From: an uncultured Dehalococcoidia bacterium
Lineage (GTDB): Bacteria; Chloroflexota; Dehalococcoidia; Lucifugimonadales; UBA3495
Direction of reading: 5' to 3'
DNA: 64,000 nucleotides
Assembly (NCBI GenBank): GCA_951812535.1
Contig: CATOSK010000005.1
Coordinates: 34,622 to 98,621, forward strand
Shown here: in pieces, positions 44,201-53,415 of the stretch
How positions within the stretch are numbered: position 1 is the first letter of the stretch
Layout of the letters: each line of letters opens with the position of its first letter
Position numbers and translations under genes: made by a program
Notes under the pieces: model-generated
What the model was told of the DNA's origin: nothing
Seen by the model: the letters and a program-made list of their open reading frames with translations, nothing else
Database searches by the model: none

Positions 44201-44240
44201 AACGGGGGTCTGGATTCCCGCCTACGCGGGAAAGACGGGG
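44201..44240 (+). repeat. Common GGATTCCCGC-type palindromic repeat, copy 2
   Basis: AACGGGGGTCTGGATTCCCG then CCTACGCGGGAAAGACGGGG; TTCCCGC pairs with GCGGGAA to form a hairpin. The remaining bases from 44009 to 44563 show no gene. Confidence 0.6.
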
Positions 44241-44563
44241 TTGAAGGAGGCGGGCAGGGCGTGAAACCACTTAAATTGCAACCCTGCCCGCACGACATAG
44301 AAACTATCTCGAAACGGGTCAGGAACATGTCGGTTGCCCCTGGTCTTGGCACAGCACGTTCTTTCACCCACATCCTAACCTTCCCCCATCAAGGGGGAAG
44401 GGACTTTTGAGATAATTTCATAGTGGTTTGACTTCCCGGTCTGGCCCGGCGTATCGTTGCCGCCTGACCCGACTGCCGGCAACCGTCCCTTCCTTTCCTC
44501 TATCACCGCGGCCCCACACTCTGCCCGCCACCGGCCAGCCGGGATTCCTCGGGGGATAACCCT

Positions 44564-45910
44564 TTGCGAGCATTTTCCAATACCCCGGTACTGGTGGTCC
44601 TCCAGAGCCGGGACTTCCGGTACCTGTGGGCGGCCCGCTGGATTCACGAAATCGCCCGGCGGATGGAGCTCATCGTCCTTGGGTACCTCATCCTGGAGCT
44701 CACCGATTCCGCCTTCCAGGTGGGGCTCATCTCGGTCTTCCTCAACGGCCCGCGCCCGCCCTTGTCCCTAGTGGCTGGGATGCTGGCGGACCGCCTGGAC
44801 CGCTGGCGGATTCTGGCCGGAATCCACGTCTTCTACCTGGTGGTCGCCGCCGCCCTGCTGGTCCTGCTCCTGATGGACGTAATCCGGCCCTGGCATGTGT
44901 TCCTGGCCATCCTGTGCCAGGGGACCGCCAAGGTGCTGGACGACCCCACCCGACGGGCGGCGTTGTTCGACCTTGCCGGAGAGGACCGTATCGCCCATGC
45001 CATGTCCCTGGAAACCCTGACCAACAACGGCGGCAAGATCATCGGGCCTTTGACCGGAGGGTTGCTCATCGCCGCCTTCAACTTTGACTTCGTCTCGGGC
45101 GGGCTGTCCTACGCCGCTTCCAGCTTCAAGTTCATCGGGCCCTTCGCGGTGCTCGTCGCCCTCGACCTGGCAGCCCTGGCCTTCATCTTCAGGATGCGCC
45201 TGCCGGCCAACGCCGGCGGGGCGGTGGCCCGGGATACGGCGTTCCTGGAAGGCATCAAGTCCGGGATCGGCCACTCCTTCTCCAACAAGTTTGTCCTGGG
45301 GGTGCTGACCATCTCCCTGGTGATGAACGCCATGGTCCTTCCCCTGCAGTATTTCATTCCGGTCATCGCCACCGACGTTCTGAAGGTCGGGCCGGCCCTG
45401 GGAGGACTACTGGGATCGGCGGAGGGCATCGGGACTTTCATCGGGGCCATCATAATCGCCGCCCGCCGCAACTATACCTTCCACGGACGCTACTTCGTCT
45501 TTGGGGCGCTCATCGTCGGGATCGGTGTTGCGGCGGTGGCGTGGTCGCCCTGGTTCCTGGTTTCCTTCCTGCTGCTCTTCAGCGCTGGGGTGGGGCAGGC
45601 CGGGTTCAGCACCATGCAGAGCACCATCCTGCTGCTCTCATCTCCGGCGGAGATGCGGGGCAGGATCATGGGCTCGCAGGGGCTGGTCAACGGGCTGGGC
45701 CACCTGGTGGGCGGAGTGGAGATCGGCGCGATAGCCCAGGCTTTCAGCATCTCCCTGGCCATCGGGCTCAACGCCGGGGTTGGACTGTTGCTGATGCTGC
45801 CGGTGATTGTCCTGACCCCGCTGGTCTGGCGGCCAATCGTACTGTACCGGCGGCCCGCCGCAACGCCGTCAGTTCCCGCAACTCCCGCCGAGAATCGGGG
45901 GCCGGGTTAA
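44564..45910 (+). CDS. MFS transporter
   Basis: A 448-residue membrane protein with about 12 membrane segments. The start TTG 44564 is preceded by GGGGG. The first-loop MFS motif GMLADRLDRWRILAG is clear, and the protein has the pattern of the MFS_3 (EntS/antibiotic export) group, as in 20814-22073. The second half carries GLLGSAEGIGTFIGAIIIAARR. Substrate unknown. The C-terminus is Pro-rich and short. No linked operon partners. Confidence 0.87.
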   Translation: MRAFSNTPVLVVLQSRDFRYLWAARWIHEIARRMELIVLGYLILELTDSAFQVGLISVFLNGPRPPLSLVAGMLADRLDRWRILAGIHVFYLVVAAALLVLLLMDVIRPWHVFLAILCQGTAKVLDDPTRRAALFDLAGEDRIAHAMSLETLTNNGGKIIGPLTGGLLIAAFNFDFVSGGLSYAASSFKFIGPFAVLVALDLAALAFIFRMRLPANAGGAVARDTAFLEGIKSGIGHSFSNKFVLGVLTISLVMNAMVLPLQYFIPVIATDVLKVGPALGGLLGSAEGIGTFIGAIIIAARRNYTFHGRYFVFGALIVGIGVAAVAWSPWFLVSFLLLFSAGVGQAGFSTMQSTILLLSSPAEMRGRIMGSQGLVNGLGHLVGGVEIGAIAQAFSISLAIGLNAGVGLLLMLPVIVLTPLVWRPIVLYRRPAATPSVPATPAENRGPG

Positions 45911-45970
45911 TTCGGCGCATTCTCGCTGCAAGGAGCGGGAGCGGACCGACACGGATACCGGTCAGAAGTA

Positions 45971-45990
45971 AGGGACCGCTTCCGGTCCCT
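45971..45990. terminator. Weak hairpin between convergent genes
   Basis: agggaccg (45971-45978) pairs with cggtccct (45983-45990) around a 4-nt loop, between the MFS and cupin genes. No U tract. Confidence 0.35.
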
Positions 45991-46016
45991 CAGCGAGTTT
46001 GGGCCCTGGACTGGGG

Positions 46017-46382
46017 TCAGTCCCCCAGGGGAACGACCGCGAAGAACCTGGGCTCGTCGCCCACAACCCGGGTGATGTGTCCCTCCCCGGTCAGGTCCTC
46101 CGCCAGGAGAACGCCCCCGGGGCCCACGTGCTTGATTGTTCCGTCGCCCACCTCGATCTCCGCCCGGCCGGACAGGGTGATGGTGTACTGGCGTCGGGGA
46201 GCGCAATGCCACTCCAGCACGTATCCCACCGGAGCCACCCGGAACGTAATCCCGCCTTCCTGCATCGGGGTTCCCTCGCCGTAGGAACCTTCGGTGTCCA
46301 CGAAGGGCTGCATGTCCAGCTCCATCTCCTCGACGTGGGACTTGCCGTCGTCGCCGGAATAAACTCGCAGAATGGTTGCCAT
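46017..46382 (-). CDS. Cupin-domain protein
   Basis: A 121-residue protein from ATG 46382, which follows AGGAG at 9 nt. It has a beta-barrel pattern typical of cupins (YVLEWHCAPRRQYTITLSGRAEIEVGDG, then GPGGVLLAEDLTGEGH). Only part of the usual cupin metal-ligand set is evident, so binding or enzymatic roles remain open. It is convergent with the upstream MFS gene. Confidence 0.8.
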   Translation of the reverse strand: MATILRVYSGDDGKSHVEEMELDMQPFVDTEGSYGEGTPMQEGGITFRVAPVGYVLEWHCAPRRQYTITLSGRAEIEVGDGTIKHVGPGGVLLAEDLTGEGHITRVVGDEPRFFAVVPLGD

Positions 46383-46564
46383 GCTTTTCATCTCCTGGGG
46401 AGGACGGAATCTCCGTCCCCGTGTATTGGCGGCACCGGTATTCTCCCGGTGGCGGGAGGTTTGGTCAAGGGCTGTCCCGCTGGTGCGGAAGCCGGACTGG
46501 TGGGTTATACTGGCGTTAATCATCAAGCCCCCAATTGCGTCGGATTGGCGCTAGGAGATGCGAT

Positions 46565-47755
46565 ATGCAATTCGGAATCCTGTACGAGATGCAAAGGCCC
46601 TTCAACGGCACGGAAATCGACTGGAACGCACTGTATAAGGAGACCCTGGAGCAGTGCGAGCTTGCCGACCAGGTTGGGTTCGACAACCTGTGGTTCGTCG
46701 AGCACCACTTCCTGACCGGCTTTTCCGGATCGCCTTGCCCCGAGGTAATGTTCGGCGCCCTCAGCCGGGTCACCAAGCAGATCCGGATCGGATTCGGGGT
46801 CTGCATCCTCCCTTACCATCACCCCGTCCGGGTCGCTGAAAGGGTCGCGATGGTGGACCAGCTTACCGACGGCCGCGTCGAGTTCGGTACCGGCCGTTCC
46901 AACGCCTATGAACAAATCGGCCTGGGCATCGACCCGCGCGAGACCCGCTCCCGCTGGAACGAGTCCATCCGAATGCTGCCGGAAATCTGGCAGTCCGAAG
47001 GGGAATATTCCTACGAGGGCGAACACTGGAGTGTGCCGGCGCGGCGGGTGCTGCCCAAGCCCTTGCAGAAGCCCCATCCACGCATGTACCTGGCCTGCAC
47101 GCAGCAGGAGAGCTTCCGGCTGGCGGCGCAGATGGGCATTGGCGTGCTGTCCTCCGCGTCCTACGCCACCGAGATCCTCAAGGAGCATGTCAAGGTCTAC
47201 CGCGACGCCATCAAGGACGCGGACCCGGTGGGTGCGGTCGTCAACGACTTCTGGGGGAACAACGTCCACGCATTCTGCGGCAAGGACAACCAGGAAGCCC
47301 GGGAGCTGGCCGCCGAGTCAATGAAGACCTTCTTCGGACCGGACAAGCCCTACATTGAAGGACGCATCAACGCCTACGAAGAGCTGCTGGAGGCCTGGGG
47401 CGGCGTTCCCGATCACCTGCAGGCCGACTTCGGCCGCTGGCTGCGGCAGTCCGACGAGGCCCACCAGGAGCAGGCAGCCCAGGCCGGCATTTCCCTTGAC
47501 TCCGGCCCCGGCGCGGCGCGGGCCGCCGTCGCCCAACTGGACGCCAACACCCTCGCTGACCGGGGGGTAATCATCGCGGGGGACCCGGAAAGCTGCATCA
47601 AGACGGTGAAGATGTACGAGGATATCGGGGTAGACCAGGTCATGCTCATCATGCAGACCGAGACAATCCCCCACGACAAGGTCATGGGCTCCATCGAGCT
47701 GTTCGGCAAAGAGGTCATTCCCGCCTTCCGAAAGGCCAAGGTGGCCGCCGACTAG
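46565..47755 (+). CDS. LLM-class flavin-dependent oxidoreductase
   Basis: A 396-residue luciferase-fold protein. AGGAG precedes ATG 46565 by 7 nt and gives MQFGILYEMQRPF. Motifs are NLWFVEHHFLTGFSGSPCPE, GFGVCILPYHHPVRVAERVAMVDQL and FGTGRSNAYEQIGLGIDP. Expected FMN or F420 monooxygenase, substrate unknown. It is closed by a terminator at 47796, so the next LLM gene starts a separate transcript. Confidence 0.9.
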   Translation: MQFGILYEMQRPFNGTEIDWNALYKETLEQCELADQVGFDNLWFVEHHFLTGFSGSPCPEVMFGALSRVTKQIRIGFGVCILPYHHPVRVAERVAMVDQLTDGRVEFGTGRSNAYEQIGLGIDPRETRSRWNESIRMLPEIWQSEGEYSYEGEHWSVPARRVLPKPLQKPHPRMYLACTQQESFRLAAQMGIGVLSSASYATEILKEHVKVYRDAIKDADPVGAVVNDFWGNNVHAFCGKDNQEARELAAESMKTFFGPDKPYIEGRINAYEELLEAWGGVPDHLQADFGRWLRQSDEAHQEQAAQAGISLDSGPGAARAAVAQLDANTLADRGVIIAGDPESCIKTVKMYEDIGVDQVMLIMQTETIPHDKVMGSIELFGKEVIPAFRKAKVAAD

Positions 47756-47795
47756 GGCTCCCCGCGCATAGAGCCAAATTACGCCTTGCTACAAC

Positions 47796-47825
47796 AAGCC
47801 CCGAAGCAGCCCGCTCCGGGGCTTT
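47796..47825 (+). terminator. Intrinsic terminator after LLM gene 46565-47755
   Basis: aagccccg (47796-47803) pairs with cggggctt (47817-47824), followed by TTGCTGTT. Confidence 0.7.
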
Positions 47826-47862
47826 GCTGTTCCAGTCCCGTGCGATGAGCGGAGAAGACGCC

Positions 47863-48816
47863 GTGTGCCCTGCCGCAAAATTCTGTGTCCGCGTCCACCA
47901 GAGCGGTTACGCCTACCCTGAACTGCGGCGGATCTGGCAGGATGCCGACCGCCTGGGCTACCATTCCGCCAGCCTGTACGACCTGATCAACATTCCTACC
48001 CTGGAATGCTGGACCACCCTTTCCGCGCTGGCCGCCGAGACGCAGCGGCTCCGGTTCATCCCCATGGTGCTGGCAAACCTCTACCGCCACCCGGCTCTGC
48101 TGGCCAACATGGCCGCCACCCTGGACGTCATCAGCGGAGGACGGTTGGAACTGGGCATCGGCGCAGGCGGGGGTCGGCGGGACCACCTTGCCGCCGGCAT
48201 CCCCTTCCCTTCCACCGCCCAACGGGTGGAAATGCTGGAGGAATCGGTAGAGGTGATCAAGCGTCTCTGGGTCGAACCCGCCGTCGACTTTGACGGGCGG
48301 CATTATTCCCTCAACAGCGCTTCCTGTGATCCCAAACCCGTGCAGCAACCGGGCCCGCCCGTCCTCATCGGCGGCCACGGGGAGCGTCACCTGCTGAAGG
48401 CCGTGGCTCGCCATGCCGACATCTGCAATATCGGGTCCGAGATGACTGTCGATGAGCACCGGGCCAAGCTGGGTGTTCTGTCGGAGCATTGCCGGACAGT
48501 TGGGCGGCGAATGGATGAAATCGAGGTCACCCACAACACCAGGGTATTCATCGGAGAGGATGAGCGCGAACTCGCGGAACTCATCCAGCAAACCGCTGCG
48601 GCGCAAAACGTCACGGAGGCGGAAATGCGGGCGTCCCTGTCCAACGCCGTCGTCGGCACTCCCGACCAATGCGCCGAGCAAATTCGTTCCTATGCAGATG
48701 ACGGCATCCGGTACTTGTTCCTTATCTTCCCCGACCCGACCCCGACACGGGGGCTGGAACTGTTCTCCGAGAAGGTGATGCGTGAGTTTGTATCCCAGCC
48801 GTTGCCGGAGCTGTGA
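47863..48816 (+). CDS. LLM-class flavin-dependent oxidoreductase, exporter operon leader
   Basis: A 317-residue luciferase-fold protein. GTG 47863 follows GGAG at 8 nt; the ATG at 47845 is an alternative and the open frame starts at 47824. Motifs are YHSASLYDLINIPTLECWT, VLANLYRHPALLANMAATLDVISGGRLELGIGAGG and CAEQIRSYADDGIRYLF. Its stop overlaps a GTG of the ABC ATPase gene, so the oxidoreductase and the NodI/NodJ-like exporter are probably one operon. Substrate unknown. Confidence 0.86.
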   Translation: MCPAAKFCVRVHQSGYAYPELRRIWQDADRLGYHSASLYDLINIPTLECWTTLSALAAETQRLRFIPMVLANLYRHPALLANMAATLDVISGGRLELGIGAGGGRRDHLAAGIPFPSTAQRVEMLEESVEVIKRLWVEPAVDFDGRHYSLNSASCDPKPVQQPGPPVLIGGHGERHLLKAVARHADICNIGSEMTVDEHRAKLGVLSEHCRTVGRRMDEIEVTHNTRVFIGEDERELAELIQQTAAAQNVTEAEMRASLSNAVVGTPDQCAEQIRSYADDGIRYLFLIFPDPTPTRGLELFSEKVMREFVSQPLPEL

Positions 48817-48839
48817 ACCCTCCCGTGGCTGGAGCCGTC

Positions 48840-49778
48840 ATGTCTCGATCCAAACCATCTTCGCGTCCCGCCGTTGAGGCTACGGACCTGACCAAACGGT
48901 ACGGGTCTCTTACCGCTGTGGACGGTATCAGCTTCAAGATCCACCCGGGGGAATGTTTCGGACTGCTGGGTCCCAACGGGGCGGGGAAGACCACCACCAT
49001 CAAGATGATCAACTGCACGTCCCCTGTATCCTCCGGGGAATTGTGGGTCGACGGCAAAGACGTGCGGCGGGAACAGCGGGCCATAAAATCGGTGCTGGGA
49101 GTGGTTTCGCAGGCCGACAGCCTGGATGGGGACCTGACCGTGCTCCAGAACCTAGTGTGCTATGGGCGTTACTTCAACCTGCCCTCCCGTGAAACCCTCC
49201 GGCGGGCTCGCGAAGTCCTCGAGTTCTTCAGTCTCAATGACCGGGCCTCCAATACCCCCGATGAGCTGTCCGGCGGGATGCGTCGGCGGCTTCTCATTGC
49301 CCGGGTCCTGCTCCACCAGCCCCGCATTTTGCTGCTGGACGAACCGACCACAGGACTCGATCCCCAGTCGCGATTGATGGTCTGGGACAAGCTCAGCGAA
49401 CTCAAGGATGAGGGCATCACCATTCTGCTGACCACCCATTACATGGCGGAAACATCCTATCTCTGCGACCGCCTCATCATCATCGACAACGGCAAAGTGC
49501 TCGTGGAAGGTTCCCCCGCAGAACTGATCGACCGCCACGTTGGCTCCCATGTCACCGAAGTCCGCGTTGAGCACCACGAGCGGGAATCCCTCGAACAAGT
49601 CCTGTCCGTCGCCGGCGCGGAACTGGACCACTGGGGGGATTCCATCATCGTTTATCACCGGAACGGCGCCGGCATACCGCCGGGCCTCGACTTGGGCAGC
49701 CGCCCGGTCACCACCCGCCCCGGCAACCTGGAGGACGTGTTCCTGCGTCTTACCGGCAGGGGACTGAGGGACGGATGA
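48840..49778 (+). CDS. NodI/DrrA-like ABC transporter ATPase
   Basis: A 312-residue ATPase (a GTG at 48813 could add 9 residues; GGAG fits ATG 48840 at 5 nt). Walker A is GPNGAGKTTT, the signature is LSGGMRRR, and Walker B is ILLLDEPTTGLDP. The C-terminal region is typical of exporter ATPases of the NodI/DrrA group. It pairs with the ABC-2 permease, whose start overlaps its stop. Likely exports a small molecule; the coupling to an LLM gene hints at its source. Confidence 0.92.
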   Translation: MSRSKPSSRPAVEATDLTKRYGSLTAVDGISFKIHPGECFGLLGPNGAGKTTTIKMINCTSPVSSGELWVDGKDVRREQRAIKSVLGVVSQADSLDGDLTVLQNLVCYGRYFNLPSRETLRRAREVLEFFSLNDRASNTPDELSGGMRRRLLIARVLLHQPRILLLDEPTTGLDPQSRLMVWDKLSELKDEGITILLTTHYMAETSYLCDRLIIIDNGKVLVEGSPAELIDRHVGSHVTEVRVEHHERESLEQVLSVAGAELDHWGDSIIVYHRNGAGIPPGLDLGSRPVTTRPGNLEDVFLRLTGRGLRDG

Positions 49779-50563
49779 CCACCGCCCTCGCCGCCCTTCA
49801 AACCACCGTGTTGTGGGGAGGATTCCGCGTCTGGCAGCGCAACCGGGATGCCTTCTTCCGGGCCTGGAAGGTGGAGACCGGCGGGATCGCGGTGGAACCG
49901 ATGGTTATGCTCATCGCGCTGGGATACGGCCTGGGAGCGTATATCCGAGAGGTGGACGGGCTTACCTACGCAGCCTTTCTGGCCCCGGGCGTGGTCGCAA
50001 GCTACGCCATGTGGCATTCCATCTTCGACAGCACCTATGGGGCCTATCTTCGCATGGAGACCCACAACATCTACGAGTCGGTGCTCTACACACCTCTAGG
50101 GCCCGCTGACATAGTTATGGGAGAGGTTTTCTGGTCCGCCACACGGGGGCTGCTATCCGCAGCCTTTGTCCTGGCGACCGCCGCGGCGTTTGGACTGGTC
50201 CATTCGCCGTGGGCAGTTCTCGCTCTTCCGGCAGCGTTGATGATCGGGGTGATGTTCGCCGCCATAGCGATGGTGGTGACGGCCACCGTTCAGACCATCG
50301 GGGCGATCAACAACTTCTTTACGCTGTTTATCCTCCCCATGTTCTGGGTAAGCGGCGTTTTCTTCCCGGTGGACCAATTGCCCCCGGTGGTCCAGTGGGG
50401 AGCGTGGGCGCTGCCGCTGACCCCCGCGGTGGAGCTGGTCAGGGGATTGATGACCGGGGACCTGCACTGGTGGATGTTGGCCTGGGTTGGGGAGATAGTG
50501 GCCTTCTGGGCGGTGTCCATGTTCTTCGCCACCCGGTTCATGACCCGCCGGCTGATCAGGTAA
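49775..50563 (+). CDS. NodJ-like ABC-2 type permease
   Basis: A 262-residue membrane protein with about six membrane segments. Start ATG 49775 overlaps the ATPase stop (ATGA). It matches the NodJ/DrrB ABC-2 permease type (FLAPGVVASYAMWHSIFDSTYGAYLRM, then LFILPMFWVSGVFFPVDQLPP). It forms the channel of the exporter with the upstream ATPase. A convergent terminator follows. Confidence 0.9.
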   Translation: MTTALAALQTTVLWGGFRVWQRNRDAFFRAWKVETGGIAVEPMVMLIALGYGLGAYIREVDGLTYAAFLAPGVVASYAMWHSIFDSTYGAYLRMETHNIYESVLYTPLGPADIVMGEVFWSATRGLLSAAFVLATAAAFGLVHSPWAVLALPAALMIGVMFAAIAMVVTATVQTIGAINNFFTLFILPMFWVSGVFFPVDQLPPVVQWGAWALPLTPAVELVRGLMTGDLHWWMLAWVGEIVAFWAVSMFFATRFMTRRLIR

Positions 50564-50571
50564 GACACTGA

Positions 50572-50598
50572 GGGCGCGGGAATCAAGCTCCCGCGCCC
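50572..50598. terminator. Convergent terminator hairpin
   Basis: gggcgcggga (50572-50581) pairs with tcccgcgccc (50589-50598), between genes converging from 50563 and 50606. No clear U run. Confidence 0.65.
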
Positions 50599-50605
50599 GT
50601 CCCAG

Positions 50606-51055
50606 TTATTGGGGTTCTGCCGGCGTAATCAGCGCCCCATATCCCCCGGTGCCCCGGAAATTCCGGCTGAATATGTCGAAGGTGCCGCCGTACTCGGAGA
50701 TGAGCAGCACCGGTGAGTTCACGGGCTGCCCGTCCTGCACGATCAAGTCAGGCAACTCCAACCCGGTGGCTTCCTTGATGCTCTTGCCAAAGGCGATGGT
50801 GTCCTTGGTGTCGTCCCGGGGGACGAACCGGATGATGAACGGGTAGTTGACCGGGACCTCCAGCTCCCGGGGTTCCCAGACGTGCTTGGTTATGAACGCG
50901 CCGGCGCCGCCCAATCCCCCCTGGGGCCCTATTGTCCACTCGATGATCCGGGGTTCGGCGTCCGCCGGCACTGTCGGGGTGGCCGCTTCGCCGCATGCCA
51001 AGACCGAACCCAGCAGGGTCGTCATCACCACCAACGTCAACCATCGAACAACCAT
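50606..51055 (-). CDS. Small beta-rich lipoprotein
   Basis: A 149-residue lipoprotein. ATG 51055 is preceded by GGGAGGG at 5 nt. The signal is VVRWLTLVVMTTLLGSVLAC, with Cys at about residue 21. The mature part is beta-rich (LEVPVNYPFIIRFVP, VNSPVLLISEYGGTFDI) and resembles cupredoxin-like folds, but no copper-ligand set is visible. Function unknown. Confidence 0.7.
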   Translation of the reverse strand: MVVRWLTLVVMTTLLGSVLACGEAATPTVPADAEPRIIEWTIGPQGGLGGAGAFITKHVWEPRELEVPVNYPFIIRFVPRDDTKDTIAFGKSIKEATGLELPDLIVQDGQPVNSPVLLISEYGGTFDIFSRNFRGTGGYGALITPAEPQ

Positions 51056-51245
51056 TAAAACCCTCCCTTTCCCGCCGGGTGACGGATAGTAAAATTGCCC
51101 AATATCGTAATGTTTTTGCCGTCGTAATTCCACCCCGAGCGCCATTTCCCCGGAGCGTTTGCCCTGACAACGCGCGTCTGGGTGTTGGGTCAAGTCTTGA
51201 TTCCCGGAGGACACCCGGCGTATCTGTCCGACACGGGTTTCAGGC

Positions 51246-51273
51246 TTGACTTTTGGGAATTAGAGGGCATACT
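51246..51273 (+). promoter_or_regulatory. Candidate promoter of the eighth solute-binding gene
   Basis: TTGACT (51246-51251), a 16-bp spacer and CATACT (51268-51273). It is weaker than the array promoters, lies 137 nt from the ATG and lacks the shared GTAC and GGAGGTG leader. Confidence 0.5.
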
Positions 51274-51410
51274 TACGCAAATTAAGCCCTCCGGGCGGAT
51301 CCGGAGAAGCGCTGGCACACGCACGCCATGGTCTCCGACTGAGGGACATGGGAGGGCGTGAATGAGAGCCACCGAAGGCACCATCAACACACCTTAGGAG
51401 GTTAGGTAAC

Positions 51411-53312
51411 ATGCCTGTGGTTATCCCCAAACTCAAAGCACTAATCTTTGTCAGTTTGTTCTTGGTGCTGGCGGCATTGGTCGCCTGCGGGACGGCTGAA
51501 GAGTCAACATCCGGCTCCCAGACCGATTCCGGGGCCGCTGCCCCCGCCGCACCGGCGGCCGCTCCTGCCTCTTCCTCCGATTCAGATACCGGCTCGGCGG
51601 CGGCCCCTGCCCCGGCTGCCAGTTCGGGTTCCGGGTCGAGCAGTTCCGGTTCCGCCCCTGCGCCGGCAGCCGCCCAGCCTACTCCGGTGGCTATGGCTGA
51701 ACCCGCCGGGGAAATGTCCGATACCCCCAAGACGGCCAAGGACCGGGCCGTGGCAGTAATTGCCACCGAGCCCGAGGTCCTGTTCTTCATGCTTACGGCC
51801 GACGCCCACACCGGCCAGTTCACCGACACCATCAACGCCTACGTGGGTCACCTGGACAAGAACACCCTGGAAGTGGCGCCCACCTCCCTGGTTGAGAGCT
51901 GGAAGCAGACCGCCCCGGACCAGTGGGAATACAAGCTCCGCCCCGGCGTCACCTTCCACGACGGCGAGGCCTGGAATGCCGAAGCCTGGCAGGTCTACGC
52001 CAGGATTACCGGTGTACAGGAATTCGGGCAGGGCGCTTTCGCCCACACCGGGCCGTACAGCGTCGAACCCATTGACGAGCTTACCGCCCAGATCAACTGT
52101 GGTGAAAACTGTCCCCTGTTCCCGCGGGGCCTGAACCTCTCCAAGACCAACTCTCCGGCTCCGCTGCGGGATGTGCAAACGGTTGACCAGTTGAACTCCA
52201 TTACCGACGGCATCGGGGCCGGTCCCTTCCAGGTCGTGGCCTGGAACCGGGGGCAGAACATCGTCACCGAGAAGTTCGAGGACTTCGTGCCCGCTCCGGA
52301 GACTCCCGAGTACGCGGCGCCCATCCTCAACGAAATCGAGTGGCAGTGGCGCCAGGAACCCGGGGTCCGGAACGCCATGATCCAGGCCGAGGAGGCGGAC
52401 TGGGCTTTCCTGCTGACCCTGTCAGACGCAGAAGAACTGGGGCCGGAGCGGTTCGTCACCGGCGGCACCGCGGAAATCGCCCAGTTCCGCATCGACGCCA
52501 TCTGGGACCCCTGGCTGAAGATTAAGGAAATGCGCCAGGCCGTGGTCCACTCAATAGACTGCCCTGCCATCGTGGATAACCTCTACCAGGGGGCCACCAC
52601 CTGCCGGGGCAACCACGGCGCGCCCGGGGTTCTCGGCATCACCGAAGAGAACATCCGCCCCTACGAATATAACCCGGAAAAGTCGCGGATGCTCCTGGAG
52701 GAGATCGGCTACATCTGCGGACTTTCCAACTCCCGGGACGACTGCGAAGCCGAGATAACCATCACCAGCAGGAACGCTCGGATCGCCAAGAACGACGAGT
52801 TGATCGAGTCCATGGTCCTGTTCATGAGGGAAGCGGGCATCAACGCCAAGGCCCAGTTCGTGGAGGTCTCCATTCGCACCCAGATGGGCCGCTGCGGCCT
52901 TGGTATTGAGGGTGCCGGCGGCACCCAGGTAGGTTGGCAGGGGGCCACCGAGGCGGTCCCACCCACCTGTAGTGGTGGTGTCGGAGTCGGCCAGATCCTG
53001 GACGGCATCGGCTTCGGCTACGAGATCATGGACTATGCCAAGCTGATCAACCGCCACCTCCTCTGCGAGTCCGGCCGCTCGACGGTCTGCGTTCCTGAAA
53101 TGGAAGAGCAGCTGAGGACGGCCCGCACCCTGGACGGCGAGGACCGGCGCATCGCCTTGGAGGCCATTGCCGACTGGCAGCGGGAGAACGTCTACATCCT
53201 GCCGATGTTCGACCTGTTCGCCATCTACGGCATCAATCCCAAGCTGCGCGGGTTTGAAGAGCCCCGGTTCGATAAGCACACCTTCGCCAACCTCTGGTGG
53301 TTCGAGGAGTAA
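51411..53312 (+). CDS. Family-5 extracellular solute-binding lipoprotein, divergent type
   Basis: A 633-residue lipoprotein. AGGAGG precedes ATG 51411 by 9 nt. The lipobox is ALVAC with Cys26, followed by a Ser/Ala/Pro linker to about residue 105. SBP_bac_5 motifs are TFHDGEAWNAEAW, CGENCPLFPR and IKEMRQAVVHSIDCPAI. It differs from the other seven: the C-terminus ends HTFANLWWFEE, not RANTMRFTQ. Again no importer genes are linked. Ligand unknown. Confidence 0.91.
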   Translation: MPVVIPKLKALIFVSLFLVLAALVACGTAEESTSGSQTDSGAAAPAAPAAAPASSSDSDTGSAAAPAPAASSGSGSSSSGSAPAPAAAQPTPVAMAEPAGEMSDTPKTAKDRAVAVIATEPEVLFFMLTADAHTGQFTDTINAYVGHLDKNTLEVAPTSLVESWKQTAPDQWEYKLRPGVTFHDGEAWNAEAWQVYARITGVQEFGQGAFAHTGPYSVEPIDELTAQINCGENCPLFPRGLNLSKTNSPAPLRDVQTVDQLNSITDGIGAGPFQVVAWNRGQNIVTEKFEDFVPAPETPEYAAPILNEIEWQWRQEPGVRNAMIQAEEADWAFLLTLSDAEELGPERFVTGGTAEIAQFRIDAIWDPWLKIKEMRQAVVHSIDCPAIVDNLYQGATTCRGNHGAPGVLGITEENIRPYEYNPEKSRMLLEEIGYICGLSNSRDDCEAEITITSRNARIAKNDELIESMVLFMREAGINAKAQFVEVSIRTQMGRCGLGIEGAGGTQVGWQGATEAVPPTCSGGVGVGQILDGIGFGYEIMDYAKLINRHLLCESGRSTVCVPEMEEQLRTARTLDGEDRRIALEAIADWQRENVYILPMFDLFAIYGINPKLRGFEEPRFDKHTFANLWWFEE

Positions 53313-53342
53313 ACTCCCCGGCCTGATTTGCCGGACAAACCG

Positions 53343-53375
53343 AACGGACCGGGAGATTTCCCGGTCCGTTCTGCA
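53343..53375 (+). terminator. Intrinsic terminator after the eighth solute-binding gene
   Basis: aacggaccggga (53343-53354) pairs with tcccggtccgtt (53359-53370), followed by CTGCATT. Confidence 0.75.
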
Positions 53376-53415
53376 TTAGTGTCACCCCCGTCCCCGGTCC
53401 GGCGGGGCCTTCCGG

